From positions 125,726,191 to 125,790,190 of the forward strand of contig CM036618.1 in the NCBI GenBank assembly GCA_020746105.1: 64,000 bases of DNA, written 5' to 3'. Every line of letters begins with the position of its first letter. Position 1 is the stretch's first letter. This document shows, in pieces, positions 36,792 to 46,918 of this stretch. Under the pieces are notes generated by a model. That model had not been told where the DNA came from. It did no database searches and was given only the letters and a program-made list of their open reading frames with translations. Made by a program: the position numbers and the translations under genes. This stretch comes from Trogon surrucura. Lineage: Eukaryota > Chordata > Aves > Trogoniformes > Trogonidae.

Positions 36792-38599
36792 GGGAACAGG
36801 ATGATGTGGAATTGAAAGTAACTAACCATCTCAACCCAGCGGAGTTTTTAAGGTCCACACAGGAAGAAGGAGAATTAGAACATGATTGCATGGAAGTGAT
36901 TGAGCAGGTGTATGCCAGCCGGAAGGACTTGAAGGACGTACCCCTACCAGATCCGGACTGGGAGCTGTTTACGGATGGATCCAGCTTCGTGGAAAATGGT
37001 ACCAGGTATGCGGGATATGCAGTGGTCACATTACAGCAAATAGTAGAAGCAAAAGCACTACCCCCAGGCACATCGGCACAAAAGGCCGAGATCTGGGCTC
37101 TAATAAGAGCCCTAATCCTGAGCCAAGGAAAGAAAGTCAATATTTGGACAGATTCTAAATATGCTTTTGGAGTAGTGCATGTGCATGGGGCTCTGTGGAA
37201 AGAGAGGGGGCTCCTCAATTCGCAAGGATCGACGGTTAAACACAAAACTGAAGTTAGTTTACTACTGGAAGTTATCTACAAACCATTAGCAGTGGCAGTA
37301 ATGCATGTTAAAGGACACCAAAATGATCCAGGAAAAGAATTTCAAGGGAATCGGCGAGCTGATCAGGTTGCCAGACAAGTGGCAAGAGAGGTATGGACTC
37401 AAATGGCACTAATACCAGTTCGAGATCAACCGGCTGCTGCATATATGGATGAGAAACCACACTACTCACCGGAAGATGAAAAACTGGCTCAAATGTTACA
37501 GGCAAGGAAGAACATCAAAGGCTGGTATGTAACTCCGGTGGGACAAGTAATATTGCCGGTAAGAATTATAAAAGCAATACTAGAATCAGAACACAACAAA
37601 TGTCATTGGGGTGCAGAAGCAATGGTGAAATTCCTGAAAAATGACATATTCTCAAACCAGATGTTAACATTAGCAAAGAGAATAAATGCTATGTGTCCGG
37701 TATGTATTAAAAACAATCCAGTAATTGGGAAACAGATTCAGATGGGCAAGCTGCAAGTAGGGCCTCAACTGGGAGATTACTGGCAGATTGATTTTTCTGA
37801 GCTACCAAAAGCCCAAATGTATAAATATCTTCTGGTGTACGTGTGTACGTTTTCAGGATGGCCTGAGGCCTTCCCTTGTAGAACTAATCAAGCTAAAGAG
37901 GTGGTGAAAACACTTCTGAAAGAGATCATCCCCAGATTCGGGGTTCCGTTAGGGATATCATCAGATAGGGGCCCACATTTTACAGCAGGAATTGTCCAAC
38001 AAGTTTCAGTAGTATTAGGGATAACCTGGAATTTGCATACTCCTTGGAGACCACAATCAAGCGGGCAAGTGGAAAGGATGAATCAGACTCTAACGGGTCA
38101 AATTAAGAAAATCTGCCAAGAGGCAAAAATTCAGTGGCCGCAGGCATTGCCGTTAGCTCTACTAAGAATTAGAATTAAACCAAGGGAAAGGTTAGGAGTA
38201 AGTCCGTATGAGATCCTATATGGCAAACCCTACCATGCAGCTACTTATAAGGGAGACCCCCATCTGGTAGGAGACCAGATGATACTAAATTATGTGTTAT
38301 CTCTAAATAAGACTCTTACAGCTATTAGAGGAGCACTACAGTGGAATCGACCTCTATCACTGGATAATCCAGTCCACGACATACTTCCGGGAGACCAAGT
38401 TTATGTAAGGAACTGGTCAGTGGAACCCCTGAAAGAAACATGGGACGGTCCTCACCAGGTGATCATGACCACCTATACGGCTGTCAAGGTCGGCGGGATA
38501 GACAACTGGATTCATTACACCAGAGTCAAGAAAGTTCCTACGCGATGGTCGGTAGAAACTTTATCTCCTACACGAATGGTATTCAGAAGCAAAAATTAG
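36746..38599 (+). pseudogene. pol: pol, second part: RNase H and integrase
   Basis: An open frame of 610 codons from ATG 36767; the pol signal begins upstream at the A5G5 shift. RNase H has FTDGS (Asp70), AEIW (Glu108), WTDSKYAF (Asp129) and RRADQ (Asp199), the full acidic set, plus the VKGHQ block. Integrase has the zinc-binding H-x3-H (276, 280) and C-x2-C (310, 313). Its catalytic triad is Asp342 (37790), Asp400 (37964) and Glu436 (38072), a D,D35E arrangement. A GPY/F-like C-terminus contains DGPHQVIMTTYTAVKV. No key residue is missing. The end overlaps the env open frame, as in many retroviruses. Confidence 0.95.
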
Positions 38600-38604
38600 G
38601 AGTA

Positions 38605-39027
38605 ATGGTTCTCTTTCATCTGTTGGCATTGGTAGAAACTCATGTAAAAGTTAATGTGTCTGAACCGTATCTGTTAGTACCTGAAACTACTGATGTTAAC
38701 TTGACTTGTTTGTTTACTGATGACCAGGGAGCTGGATTTGAGGAAATTAATGCGAGATGGAGGTGGATCACGGGAGATGAATTAATCACAAAAGGAATCG
38801 AAACCATCTGGGATGTGACACATCAGGAAGGGAAAACTACCCTGCAGATACCCAAAGTGTCAAAAGACAATGAAGGAAAATACACCTGTGTGATCTGGAT
38901 ACGGTATAGTGTTGATTATGGGGATATGAATCTATACGTTACTAACACTTCACAGAAAGAGGAGACTAGAGATGCAATTCAGATAATCCCAGCAAACAAG
39001 AGGGTGGAAATGTGGGATGGCCCCCCC
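38605..39027 (+). pseudogene. env: env, first part: signal region and Ig-like segment 1
   Basis: ATG 38605 lies just after the pol stop and gives a short hydrophobic start (VLFHLLALV). The open frame extends upstream to 38440, with a further ATG at 38545, so the leader could be longer and overlap pol. Residues about 13-115 look like a V-type immunoglobulin domain: NLTC (Cys35), ARWRW (Trp51) and KDNEGKYTC (Cys95), with strand-like alternation between. N-x-S/T sites lie at 17, 32 and 114. The frame is lost at the C7 run 39021-39027, equivalent to one missing base, and the env signal continues in the next frame. Confidence 0.82.
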
Positions 39028-40190
39028 AGTTGAAAATAAATTGTACCTTTAAATTTGGAACACAATGTAGTCAAAAGGTCCAAGTGAAGTGGTGGAAGTT
39101 CAATGCCAGTCAGCAAATGTGGGGTCCACAAACAGCAGGGGTAAGTTGGAGGTCAAATAAGTTGGGAGGTAAAGGATGGTTAAACATAACAAATCCCAGG
39201 GTTGGGAGGACAGAAGGGAAATATTTGTGCATTGTTATTTGTGGAGCTAGCGGAAACTATGGGATTAGAAACGTAGAGTCGGTACCCCATCAGCATCAGG
39301 GAATAAGGCCAGAACATGGAATATATCCGGCAGTGGAAGGAAAAGACGTGATTCTAAATTGTCTTGTACGAAATTTAAGTTATTCGGATTACGGGTGGTG
39401 GTACAAGGGAAAGAATTTAGAAACAGGAGGAAAATACCGAATTGAAAATAGGTTCCAATCGATAGTCTTGATCATTAAAAAGGTGAGCAGGGAAATTGAT
39501 ATAGGACAATATTGGTGTTGGATAGCCCGGGATGATTGGTGGGTTAATGGAATGGCGACGGTGTATATAAAGAAGAAAAGAGTGGTTCGACAGGCTATCG
39601 AAGAGGGTAAACTAGCTAAAGTCGGGAGTCAAGAAAATTTAATAGTAGGATTAATTAGAGATTTTGGACAAATTCAGAATGCCACAACCATTACAGCATG
39701 TTTACCTATGCCACATGCAGCAGGTGATCCCATACCCTGGGGAATTATACCAGTTCTCGAAATGCCCAAAATGTTACAGAATGTTTCCTGGAATTGTAAG
39801 TTTGTCACTACCACAACTTATGAATGGGTAAATGTTTGTATATTGATTAGCAAAACAAAAATAACTAAGAAACAGTGTGAGCAAAAACCAGGATATTATG
39901 GATGGATTGAAGACCCGAAAATTAAAGGAAATTGTTTAATTCGAGACAGTGTAGTGCACCCTCGAGGCCCTGATTTATGTAGTAAAATGAGAACTCGGGA
40001 AAAACAAGAGAAGCGAGAGGAAGTGTGCCAAAATATCACCAATTCTACAACGATGAAACAATGGCAAACAATCTGGGGACCAAGCCTGTTAGAAACATAT
40101 AGTTATATTGGACCAGTACATTGGTGTATACATTGGAAGGGAAAGAAGAATCAAACTTATTCACAGATGTATAAGGAAAGTAGTGAATGA
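39028..40190 (+). pseudogene. env: env, middle: Ig-like segments 2 and 3 and SU core
   Basis: After the C7 run the frame continues (the open frame itself begins at ATG 39012). Segment 2 (about 39030-39290) has INC, VKWW and TEGKYLC. Segment 3 (about 39312-39581) has ILNC, GWWYKG, KYRIE and DIGQYWC, the last resembling the YWC ending of pIgR/CD300-type V domains. After a basic stretch comes a retroviral SU-like region with ATTITACLPMPHAAGDPIPW, several cysteines and N-glycosylation sites. The frame stops at TGA 40188-40190, and SU-like sequence resumes in the same frame directly after it. SU binds the receptor; the Ig array would sit farthest from the membrane. Confidence 0.85.
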
Positions 40191-41219
40191 AGAGAAGAGA
40201 CACAGCTAATAGGGGATTGGAATTGTACACAAATTTACACTTGTGACACTCCTGATGAACATATTGGTTTAATGCCGGTTCGAATGCTATTGCAATTGGG
40301 TTGTGAGTGTAGAGGTTATAATCATTCCATCAGAGAAAGTTTAAAGCAAGTTGATTGCAAAACAGCCACAGTAAGGAGTCCAGGAAATCTGGTATGGGTA
40401 ATGGGACATGGACATTGGACCACACATATGGCTGTCGATGGGCCAGCTACTCAGATTACCTTGGGAGTCCCAACACTTTGTCCATTCTGGAAATATTCAA
40501 AACTCACCACAAAGGAAATGCAGGGAAGACAAAAACGGGATATTGGTGATGATATCGACAACATAGGATTAGGAAATGACGAGTGGCACGAACCATCTTC
40601 AGGGGTTAAGTTTGGGTGGGTATTAGAATCTATATTTGCACAGGTATCAACATATCGAAATCGGGAAATGTTGTTTAAATTATTGGGACAAACTGAAAGG
40701 CTTGCAGCAGTAACTAAGAAGGGATTTAGGGATTTGAATCTACAACTACAAGCAACCACTAGAATGACAATACAAAATCGAATGGCCTTGGACCTGATGT
40801 TATTAGAGGAACATGGAGTTTGTGGGTACCTGCATGGTAGAGTTGATCATTGTTGTGTGCACATCCCAAACGTTACTCAAGAAATTGAAAAGGACATTAG
40901 CCAATTGGAACAAATCGAAGGGAAAGTCCATGAAATTCAGAAGGAAGCAGAACACAATTGGATAGGAGAAATATTCAGCTCCCTGGAAATTCGAGTTTCT
41001 GGTTGGATATCATCTATTGTACAATATGGAATCATGATTGTTGTAATTATCATTGTTGCCTTGATTACGTATAAGTGTCTTTTAGGAATGATCATAAGAG
41101 AAGGACAACATACTCGGAGAGTCATGAAGGCGATGACACGCAGGGAAGTGATATTCCCACAGAACTACCTGCAACCCCATCCAGACAACCCACCCGCTTA
41201 CCAAGAGACGACAACCTAA
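40191..41219 (+). pseudogene. env: env, end of SU and transmembrane subunit
   Basis: This is in the same frame as the preceding piece; the first ATG is at 40272. It ends SU with the GNLVWVMGHGHWTTHMAVDG and ITLGVPTLCP blocks, then has a furin-type site RQKR at 40527-40538. The TM subunit (about 40539 onward) has no obvious N-terminal fusion peptide. It has the IQNRMALDLMLLEEHGVCG block, then Cys184 and the Cys194-Cys195 pair with nine residues between instead of the usual six. A membrane helix spans about 246-272 (GIMIVVIIIVALI) and a 43-residue tail contains PPAY. Numbering is from ATG 40272. Confidence 0.92.
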
Positions 41220-41258
41220 ATGGTTGAGCATCCTTGCGAAGATAATCGAAGAATGCTC

Positions 41259-41268
41259 AAAAGGGGGG
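41259..41268 (+). other. Polypurine tract
   Basis: AAAAGGGGGG ends three nucleotides before the 3' LTR, the right place and composition for priming plus-strand DNA synthesis. It lies 40 nt after the env stop, so there is no room for a 3' accessory gene. Confidence 0.9.
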
Positions 41269-41271
41269 ACT

Positions 41272-41776
41272 TGTTGCAAATAAAGTAGAATTAAAATTGT
41301 AGAAGTAGTTAGGTTAAGGCTTTGACTGGCCAGGTAGGCCTTATGAGAATAACAAGTCCTGGGAAGCAAGAAGGAGTGTGCCGAAGAAGAAGGAACAATA
41401 ATCAAAGGAATCGGTAGGGCATATAGGACAAACAGAACTAGCAGAAGTAACGAACAGTTGCTTAGGGAACAGTTGCTTAGGAATAAGAAAGGTGTATTGT
41501 ATAAACAAAGGGGTTCTGGTGATGGGAATCAGTTAACCATTATCCTTAGGTTAGACAAGCATGAAAATTTATAAGTTTGGGGATAATTACCAATTGTTTC
41601 TGTATGAGGTAGAATTCTGTATGTAAGCCAAGTTGTAAAAGGTATAAAAATTAAACAGAAAATGAGGGTCTTCGGAATCCTGACTTTGGACGCTAGTCCT
41701 CAGGTTTCCCGGGCCCTGAATAAAGCACCGCATAAACTGACACTCTGTTGGTTTGTGTCTCTGTTTACGGGCAACA
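41272..41776 (+). repeat. 3' LTR (505 bp)
   Basis: Same length as the 5' LTR and, on reading both through, the same sequence: TGTTGC start, duplicated 15-bp unit, CCAAT, TATA, AATAAA, GT-rich U5, GCAACA end. Because the two LTRs are copied from one template at insertion, identity indicates a young insertion or later gene conversion. Confidence 0.97.
41719..41724 (+). terminator. Polyadenylation signal AATAAA (3' LTR)
   Basis: The AATAAA in R of the 3' LTR, followed by the GT-rich U5, would end the proviral transcripts near 41740. Confidence 0.8.
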
Positions 41777-41780
41777 AGTG
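41777..41780. repeat. Target-site duplication, right copy (AGTG)
   Basis: AGTG follows the 3' LTR and equals the left copy at 32503-32506. Confidence 0.9.
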
Positions 41781-42820
41781 CACCTTCCCCAGTCTCTCTG
41801 AAGTAGGCACTGCTGATTGAACTTTGTAAACAAAGCAGCCAAATGGCAAAGGTATATATTTTGAAACCCATCTTCCCTAGTAAGTTCTTTAACGCACTTA
41901 TTAGCTGTATCAGCAAACACAATTTAATAAAAAAATTTTCAAGTGCAGTCTTAAGAAGGGGCCTATTGGTGCCCTACTTGAAAGGATATGAAAGGAAACA
42001 ACTTGTTCACAGGAATGTTTGTGGTCAATCCTGAACATGGTTTATTCAAGCTATTGCACAGAGAAAATGAGCCCTGAGTGACTGCTTGTCTCCCGCGTAG
42101 CCCTGAAGTGTGAGTGTGCCGCTGGGTGACTGCAGTGGCCCCGCGTTGCTGAGCGTCATCAAAGGAGCCACAACACAAATGTCTTTTGCACTGAATAAAA
42201 CCAGGAGTGCAAAATCAAGCCTGGGCCCAGTGAGGACTCTAGCCTTGAACAGTGCAATCTCAGACTCTCACTCCGACAAAGGCAAACAATCGCAGATGGT
42301 TCTTGGGAGGGTCACCAAGGAGTCTTCCAGTGCAAGAGTCCATCAGGTGCCTAAAGGCCAACTGTTGCTCACATTGAGTTGCAGTCAGACAGAGTTCTGT
42401 ACGGGACGGGATCCAATCCACATAGGAGACATGACAGCACCTGGCTCTAAATAGATAATAGCAGTAGCCAACCCCAAGATCCAGCACGTTGCGGTTTAAC
42501 TCTGAAGAGGTTTTTCTGATACATCATCTTTTCATGCTGCTCCATCTATTCTCTTTCCTTGAGTGATTGAGGCTGCAGGCAGGTTAAGTAGAAGTACTTT
42601 TTTTTTTTCTGTGCAACCAAGGAAGAATTTTGCCACTGTGCTTGTTCAATCGGCTCTGTTGCAGAGAAGAGGGCAGGTTTTGCTGTAGGCCTGTCTGCAG
42701 AGCAGCTGCAGAAGCAGCCCAGAAGTAGCCTTCAGGATCAAAAAATGGGGACCGAAGAGAGCTCAAAGCATGCCCAAAAGCCAGGAATTGAGACAGAACA
42801 ATGATTACTGCAGATGGGTT

Positions 42821-42890
42821 AAAAAGGAAGAAGGCTAAAAAGAAAAAAAAAGGAAAAAGAAAGAAGAGAGGTGAAGAGGGAGACGTAGAG
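42821..42890 (+). repeat. Purine-rich tract
   Basis: About 70 nt that is nearly all A and G on the plus strand, including A9 and GGAAAAAGAAAGAAGAGAGG. It is low-complexity sequence; the Phe-rich minus-strand frame across it is a by-product. Confidence 0.75.
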
Positions 42891-45800
42891 ATCATTGGTA
42901 GGTTTTGCATGGTTGGATTGATGATTAAAGCGTATTCTCAGTGGGGCAACTACTGTAAATGAATTTGGCAACAAAAGGCAGTATCCTGGCTGTTACAAGT
43001 GCGTGAGCTTCTAGGAGCTTATTTTCAGTAAATGTCCACAGTGACTACAAGTTGATGAAGCACTGGTGGGTTTTTTGTTCTTGTGTTTGCTAATTCACAT
43101 TGAAAACAGGGCTTTGCGATTCAGTTGGGTTGCAACTTTTATTGCAAATTTAATCACAATTGTAAACTAAGCAAGTATATTTCCTAGGATAATGAACTCC
43201 AAACCAGGCACTGTGTTGTCTTGCTGGAATATTTCTTGCCCACATTTATCCCAGGTACTCATTAAACTGCTGTAAGTGTTCCTTTAGAATCCATAGATTT
43301 TTTTACTGCCCTATTAAATCTAAATTAAATGCTTTTTTTTAGGCATTTATAGAGCTACCATTTGCTCCAGCAGGGAATATGCAAAAGAACTGTTTTAAAA
43401 GAAATCAGGGCAAATTCTCAGGAACACTTTAATAAAGCCAGGGAAAAGCTAGTACTGCGCTGGGCATCACTGCAGGTGTTCCTGGGCTTTGCTATTTGAT
43501 TTTGGTTTTGCTGATTAAAAAGCCTTGCTAAATTTGGATGGGAGCCACGAGCAGTTCTGTCTTTACAGCAGTACTGACAAGTAGAGTTCAAACTGTGGCT
43601 GTTTGGGGTATACCAGGTGTGGATCATCTCCCAAACCTGCCCTTGTCAGGTCTCTGGTGTCCCTGGGAAAGCTGCAAAATGACTCTGCGCCTCTGCCAGA
43701 ATTTCTATATTCATATTTTTATGTATAAAGTGCTTGAGCTGCATTTCCCAGTGGAACTGCTTGATGTTGGTGTTAGGGGCTGCCACCACTTCGGATCTTT
43801 CTGCAGTTGAAGAAAGTACCTAAGACTGTTGTGGGAAATGGTGTGAATAATAGTAGCTTGCTTCTATATCTAGGGCCATTCTCTTCTGCATCTTCTCTGT
43901 AAAACATGGTCATGTTGAAGGAGGGTAGGGGATGTCATGTCTAATAAATGCCTAATGCTGCTGTTGCTATGTAATTGGGGTTATAGTGCTGTTACGACTG
44001 CCGCGATGAAGTGAGAAAATGCACTTGGTTAACTAATGTGCCAAATGCCCCTATTAAAAGAGATTGATTGCCTGGAGGGAGAGGAATTTTGCTTGCTCAT
44101 CTTCACCCATGCTGTTTTTACCAGGTGATTTTGAAAGATTCCTTATTGGATCTGCTACGATGAATTTAGGATGTTCTCACCTTTGGAATTATAAGTGGCA
44201 TTAATGTCTTTCTTATGTGCAGGATGGAGGTACAGGAAGTTTGCACTGTTGTAGAGGGTCTTTTTAGGTGCAGTTCTGACTTCATCCTGCTCAGAAACTC
44301 TCCACTTATATAAAATGGGGACCAAATCCCATCCCTACCAAAATCACTATGAGATGGACCATTGATGTCAGTGGGGCTAGGAAGTCACAAGTGATATCCT
44401 TTGCCTTTCGGTCTCTTTCATGTAACTGCCTGAATTGTTGAAAAGAGAGGGAAAAAAAAGTGCCAGCAGAACAGAATGTCACAACCTACCCATTTCATTG
44501 GCAATTGATGCTGAATCAGTCCTTGGACATATTTGCTTTTATGACATAGTAGAAAATACCTAGTCCCTGCCCTTGCTGCTTCGGAGCCAGTGTTTCAATT
44601 GAAAACCACTTTTATTTTTCTTTTTTTTCTGCAAGCAGTTCTCCCTAATAATGGCATCAGGGTTGCTATAACTACAGCTTTTCATTGTTGAAGTTTAGAG
44701 TGTGAAAAAGAAAAAAAATAGTCCCAAACTCACTGTTAAATGTTACTAAAACAACCAGACAGCAATGGATATATAGAGTAGCTCCCTCACGCATCTCAGA
44801 CCGCTGTCTGAAATGAATCTGTATTCCTTTAGCTGTATGCCTTTTGTCTGTATCTAACCTACTTCACAGAATCAGGAATCAGACGTGTGTGGCGTATTTG
44901 AGATTGCTTTGTTTTCCTGGTGTTGCTGCCATTATGATGAATGTGTTAAATACTTCAACACCTTTTTGCCTTTTCTCTGCCTCTCTTCTGGACTATGTGG
45001 AAAACTGAGGTACAGGGAATGTTGAGTATCTTTCAGTTGGCTTTTTCTCCTGTGCTGCTAAATTCAGCATAGTGTGAAGTCCTGAAACCAGAGTATGAGG
45101 GTTAGGGTTTGGGAATTTTTGGGGGTATTTAATATTTTTCTGGAAATTAAGGCATTTTTTGCAAGATGTCTGCTATCATCACATTAAAAGGGAAAAATAA
45201 GGTACAAACCCTCTAAATGAGCATCTGTGTCTCGCTGATTTCCAATGACACAATGATTCTTCTTGTGCCTTCAAGGTGTTTAATGAAATAGCTATAATTC
45301 CTTCTGAAAGTTCAGAGCATTTGGTTACATTCATAGATTTGAGCAAGTTCATATTTTGCTGAGTAAGTGTGGGGGCAGGTTCTTGTGCAAATATTGATGA
45401 TTTCAGGTTTGCAAAGAATGTGCCAACCAGTAAAACGTAGATGCTGGGATAGTGAACACAACTCCAGCTAAGTGGCTTAAAGTTCCAACAGTGCGGTGTT
45501 CTCAACTGATTTTGTGCAGTGTTAGCCAAGGTCTCACAGTACCCATGAATTATTCACTTCCTAATAAATTACACAGTCTGAACAAGGGAAACAGGGTAAT
45601 TTGGAAAGAGAGGATGTTACTTCTACCTAATTAACAAGGTCTGTAATTTTATACTTTGGAAGCGTTTTTCAGTATTTTCAATATTTAATAAGGGAACCTT
45701 TCAAGTTCTTTAAGAGCTTAAATTGCTTATGAATTCCTGGCCGATATTAACAAGTTGATTATTAAAAACAATATCTTTCTAGTGATTCAGAAACAATTAA

Positions 45801-46885
45801 AATTCTATTAAAATGATTTAATATTCAGAAAATGTTCTGGCATTTGAAGATGTTTCTTGTAATTTTTAATATGATACCATTAGGAGAAAGCCAGCATGGT
45901 AAGATTGTCTGTGATAGCAGCACACTGAACCTACGAGCCCAGGAGATTCCTTTTCGTTCTGCATTACAGTGTTCAATTCTAGAAGAAATTCTTAATTTAG
46001 TGAGAAAGAAGGATCTTGTGTTCGGAGTCTATGTAAGGGCTGGTAAGCGGTACTCAATGTTGAATGGGACATGGTGTCCTTGTTAGGTGATTCAGAGGCA
46101 CAAGTACCCCCTAAAACATGGAGGCTGAAAGTCCATCACCCAAATGTGAGCAAACAGCAAATTAACTTAAGGTCTATACATTCTCAAGCACTAGATGTAA
46201 ATAGAATCATTCTTGAATAGCATTTAAGAATAGCCCTATCTGGCTTTTAACTGTACCTTCAGCAAGCTTTCAGAAAGAATAATAGTTATTTTGTCAAATA
46301 TCCTGAGGAAAACAAGAAGAAAACAAAGACTGTCATCTGGTTAATGTTTGATTGTTTTATTCAGTGTACTGGTTCTTTCCCACAGGGCTCATTAGTTGTG
46401 CTTGATGAATTTGATGTTGCTTCAGTTTTAGAAAGTTTTCTTGGGAAATAATTTTTCTTGGAGCTCAGAGTTAACTTGTCATTCTAGAGGATGCTCTAAC
46501 TCTTTGAGCAAAGCCTGCTCTATTCATGCATGTACTTTGGTTAAGTTTTAAGGCAGAAACTAAGTTAGACAGTGCAATTTTGGAGAGGAAAATTTATTCT
46601 TTTTAGAAGAAAAAATCTGGAAGATTGACTTTCTGGGGCCACACAGATGGGGAAAGAATGACTATGTTTTGCATTCAGAGCTGCATTTCTGCATTAGCAT
46701 GGTCCTTACGAAAGCTCTGCTTGTCAAAGCTTATGTAGAAAGACTGCTTTTTAACCACAGCATCGGAAATATTGCTGCTCTTCTGTACTTTCTATAACTG
46801 CACAACACATCTATCTGTGCAGCTTTGAATATTGGTATAAGCCAAAAAGGAGACAGTTGCTCCATGAATACACGTCAGAGGGGTA

Positions 46886-46918
46886 AGGGTACCTTCAGGG
46901 TAAAGGTACCTTCAACGG
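46886..46918. repeat. Tandem duplication with KpnI-like core
   Basis: GGTAAGGGTACCTTCA is followed directly by GGGTAAAGGTACCTTCA, two diverged copies of a unit of about 16 nt. Confidence 0.75.

Larger units (their letters stand above)
32507..41776 (+). mobile_element. Full-length class I (gamma-like) endogenous retrovirus
   Basis: A 9,270-bp provirus with paired 505-bp LTRs, 4-bp target duplication, primer binding site, splice donor, gag, pro-pol, env and polypurine tract in canonical order. Gamma-type traits are the p30-type capsid block ESPSAFLERLKE, gag and pol in one frame separated by a stop codon, the RT motif LPQGFKNSP with YVDD, and a GPY/F-like tail on the integrase. The LTRs read as identical, so integration was recent in evolutionary terms. 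Three frameshifts, three in-frame stops (beyond the gag/pol junction stop) and a protease active-site change make it defective as read. The env gene has an N-terminal array of immunoglobulin-like segments that I do not know from any described retrovirus. Confidence 0.97.

Noticed and set aside
34002-41219. Alpharetrovirus (ALV-type) assignment of the provirus
   Set aside because: Gag and pol are in one frame across a stop codon, the target duplication is 4 bp rather than 6, and capsid and RT motifs are gamma-type.
41960-42480. A possible old minus-strand LTR (AATAAA-like word on the minus strand near 42045, higher GC)
   Set aside because: No terminal TG...CA pair, target duplication, TATA box or internal retroviral sequence could be placed, so it was left as unclassified sequence.
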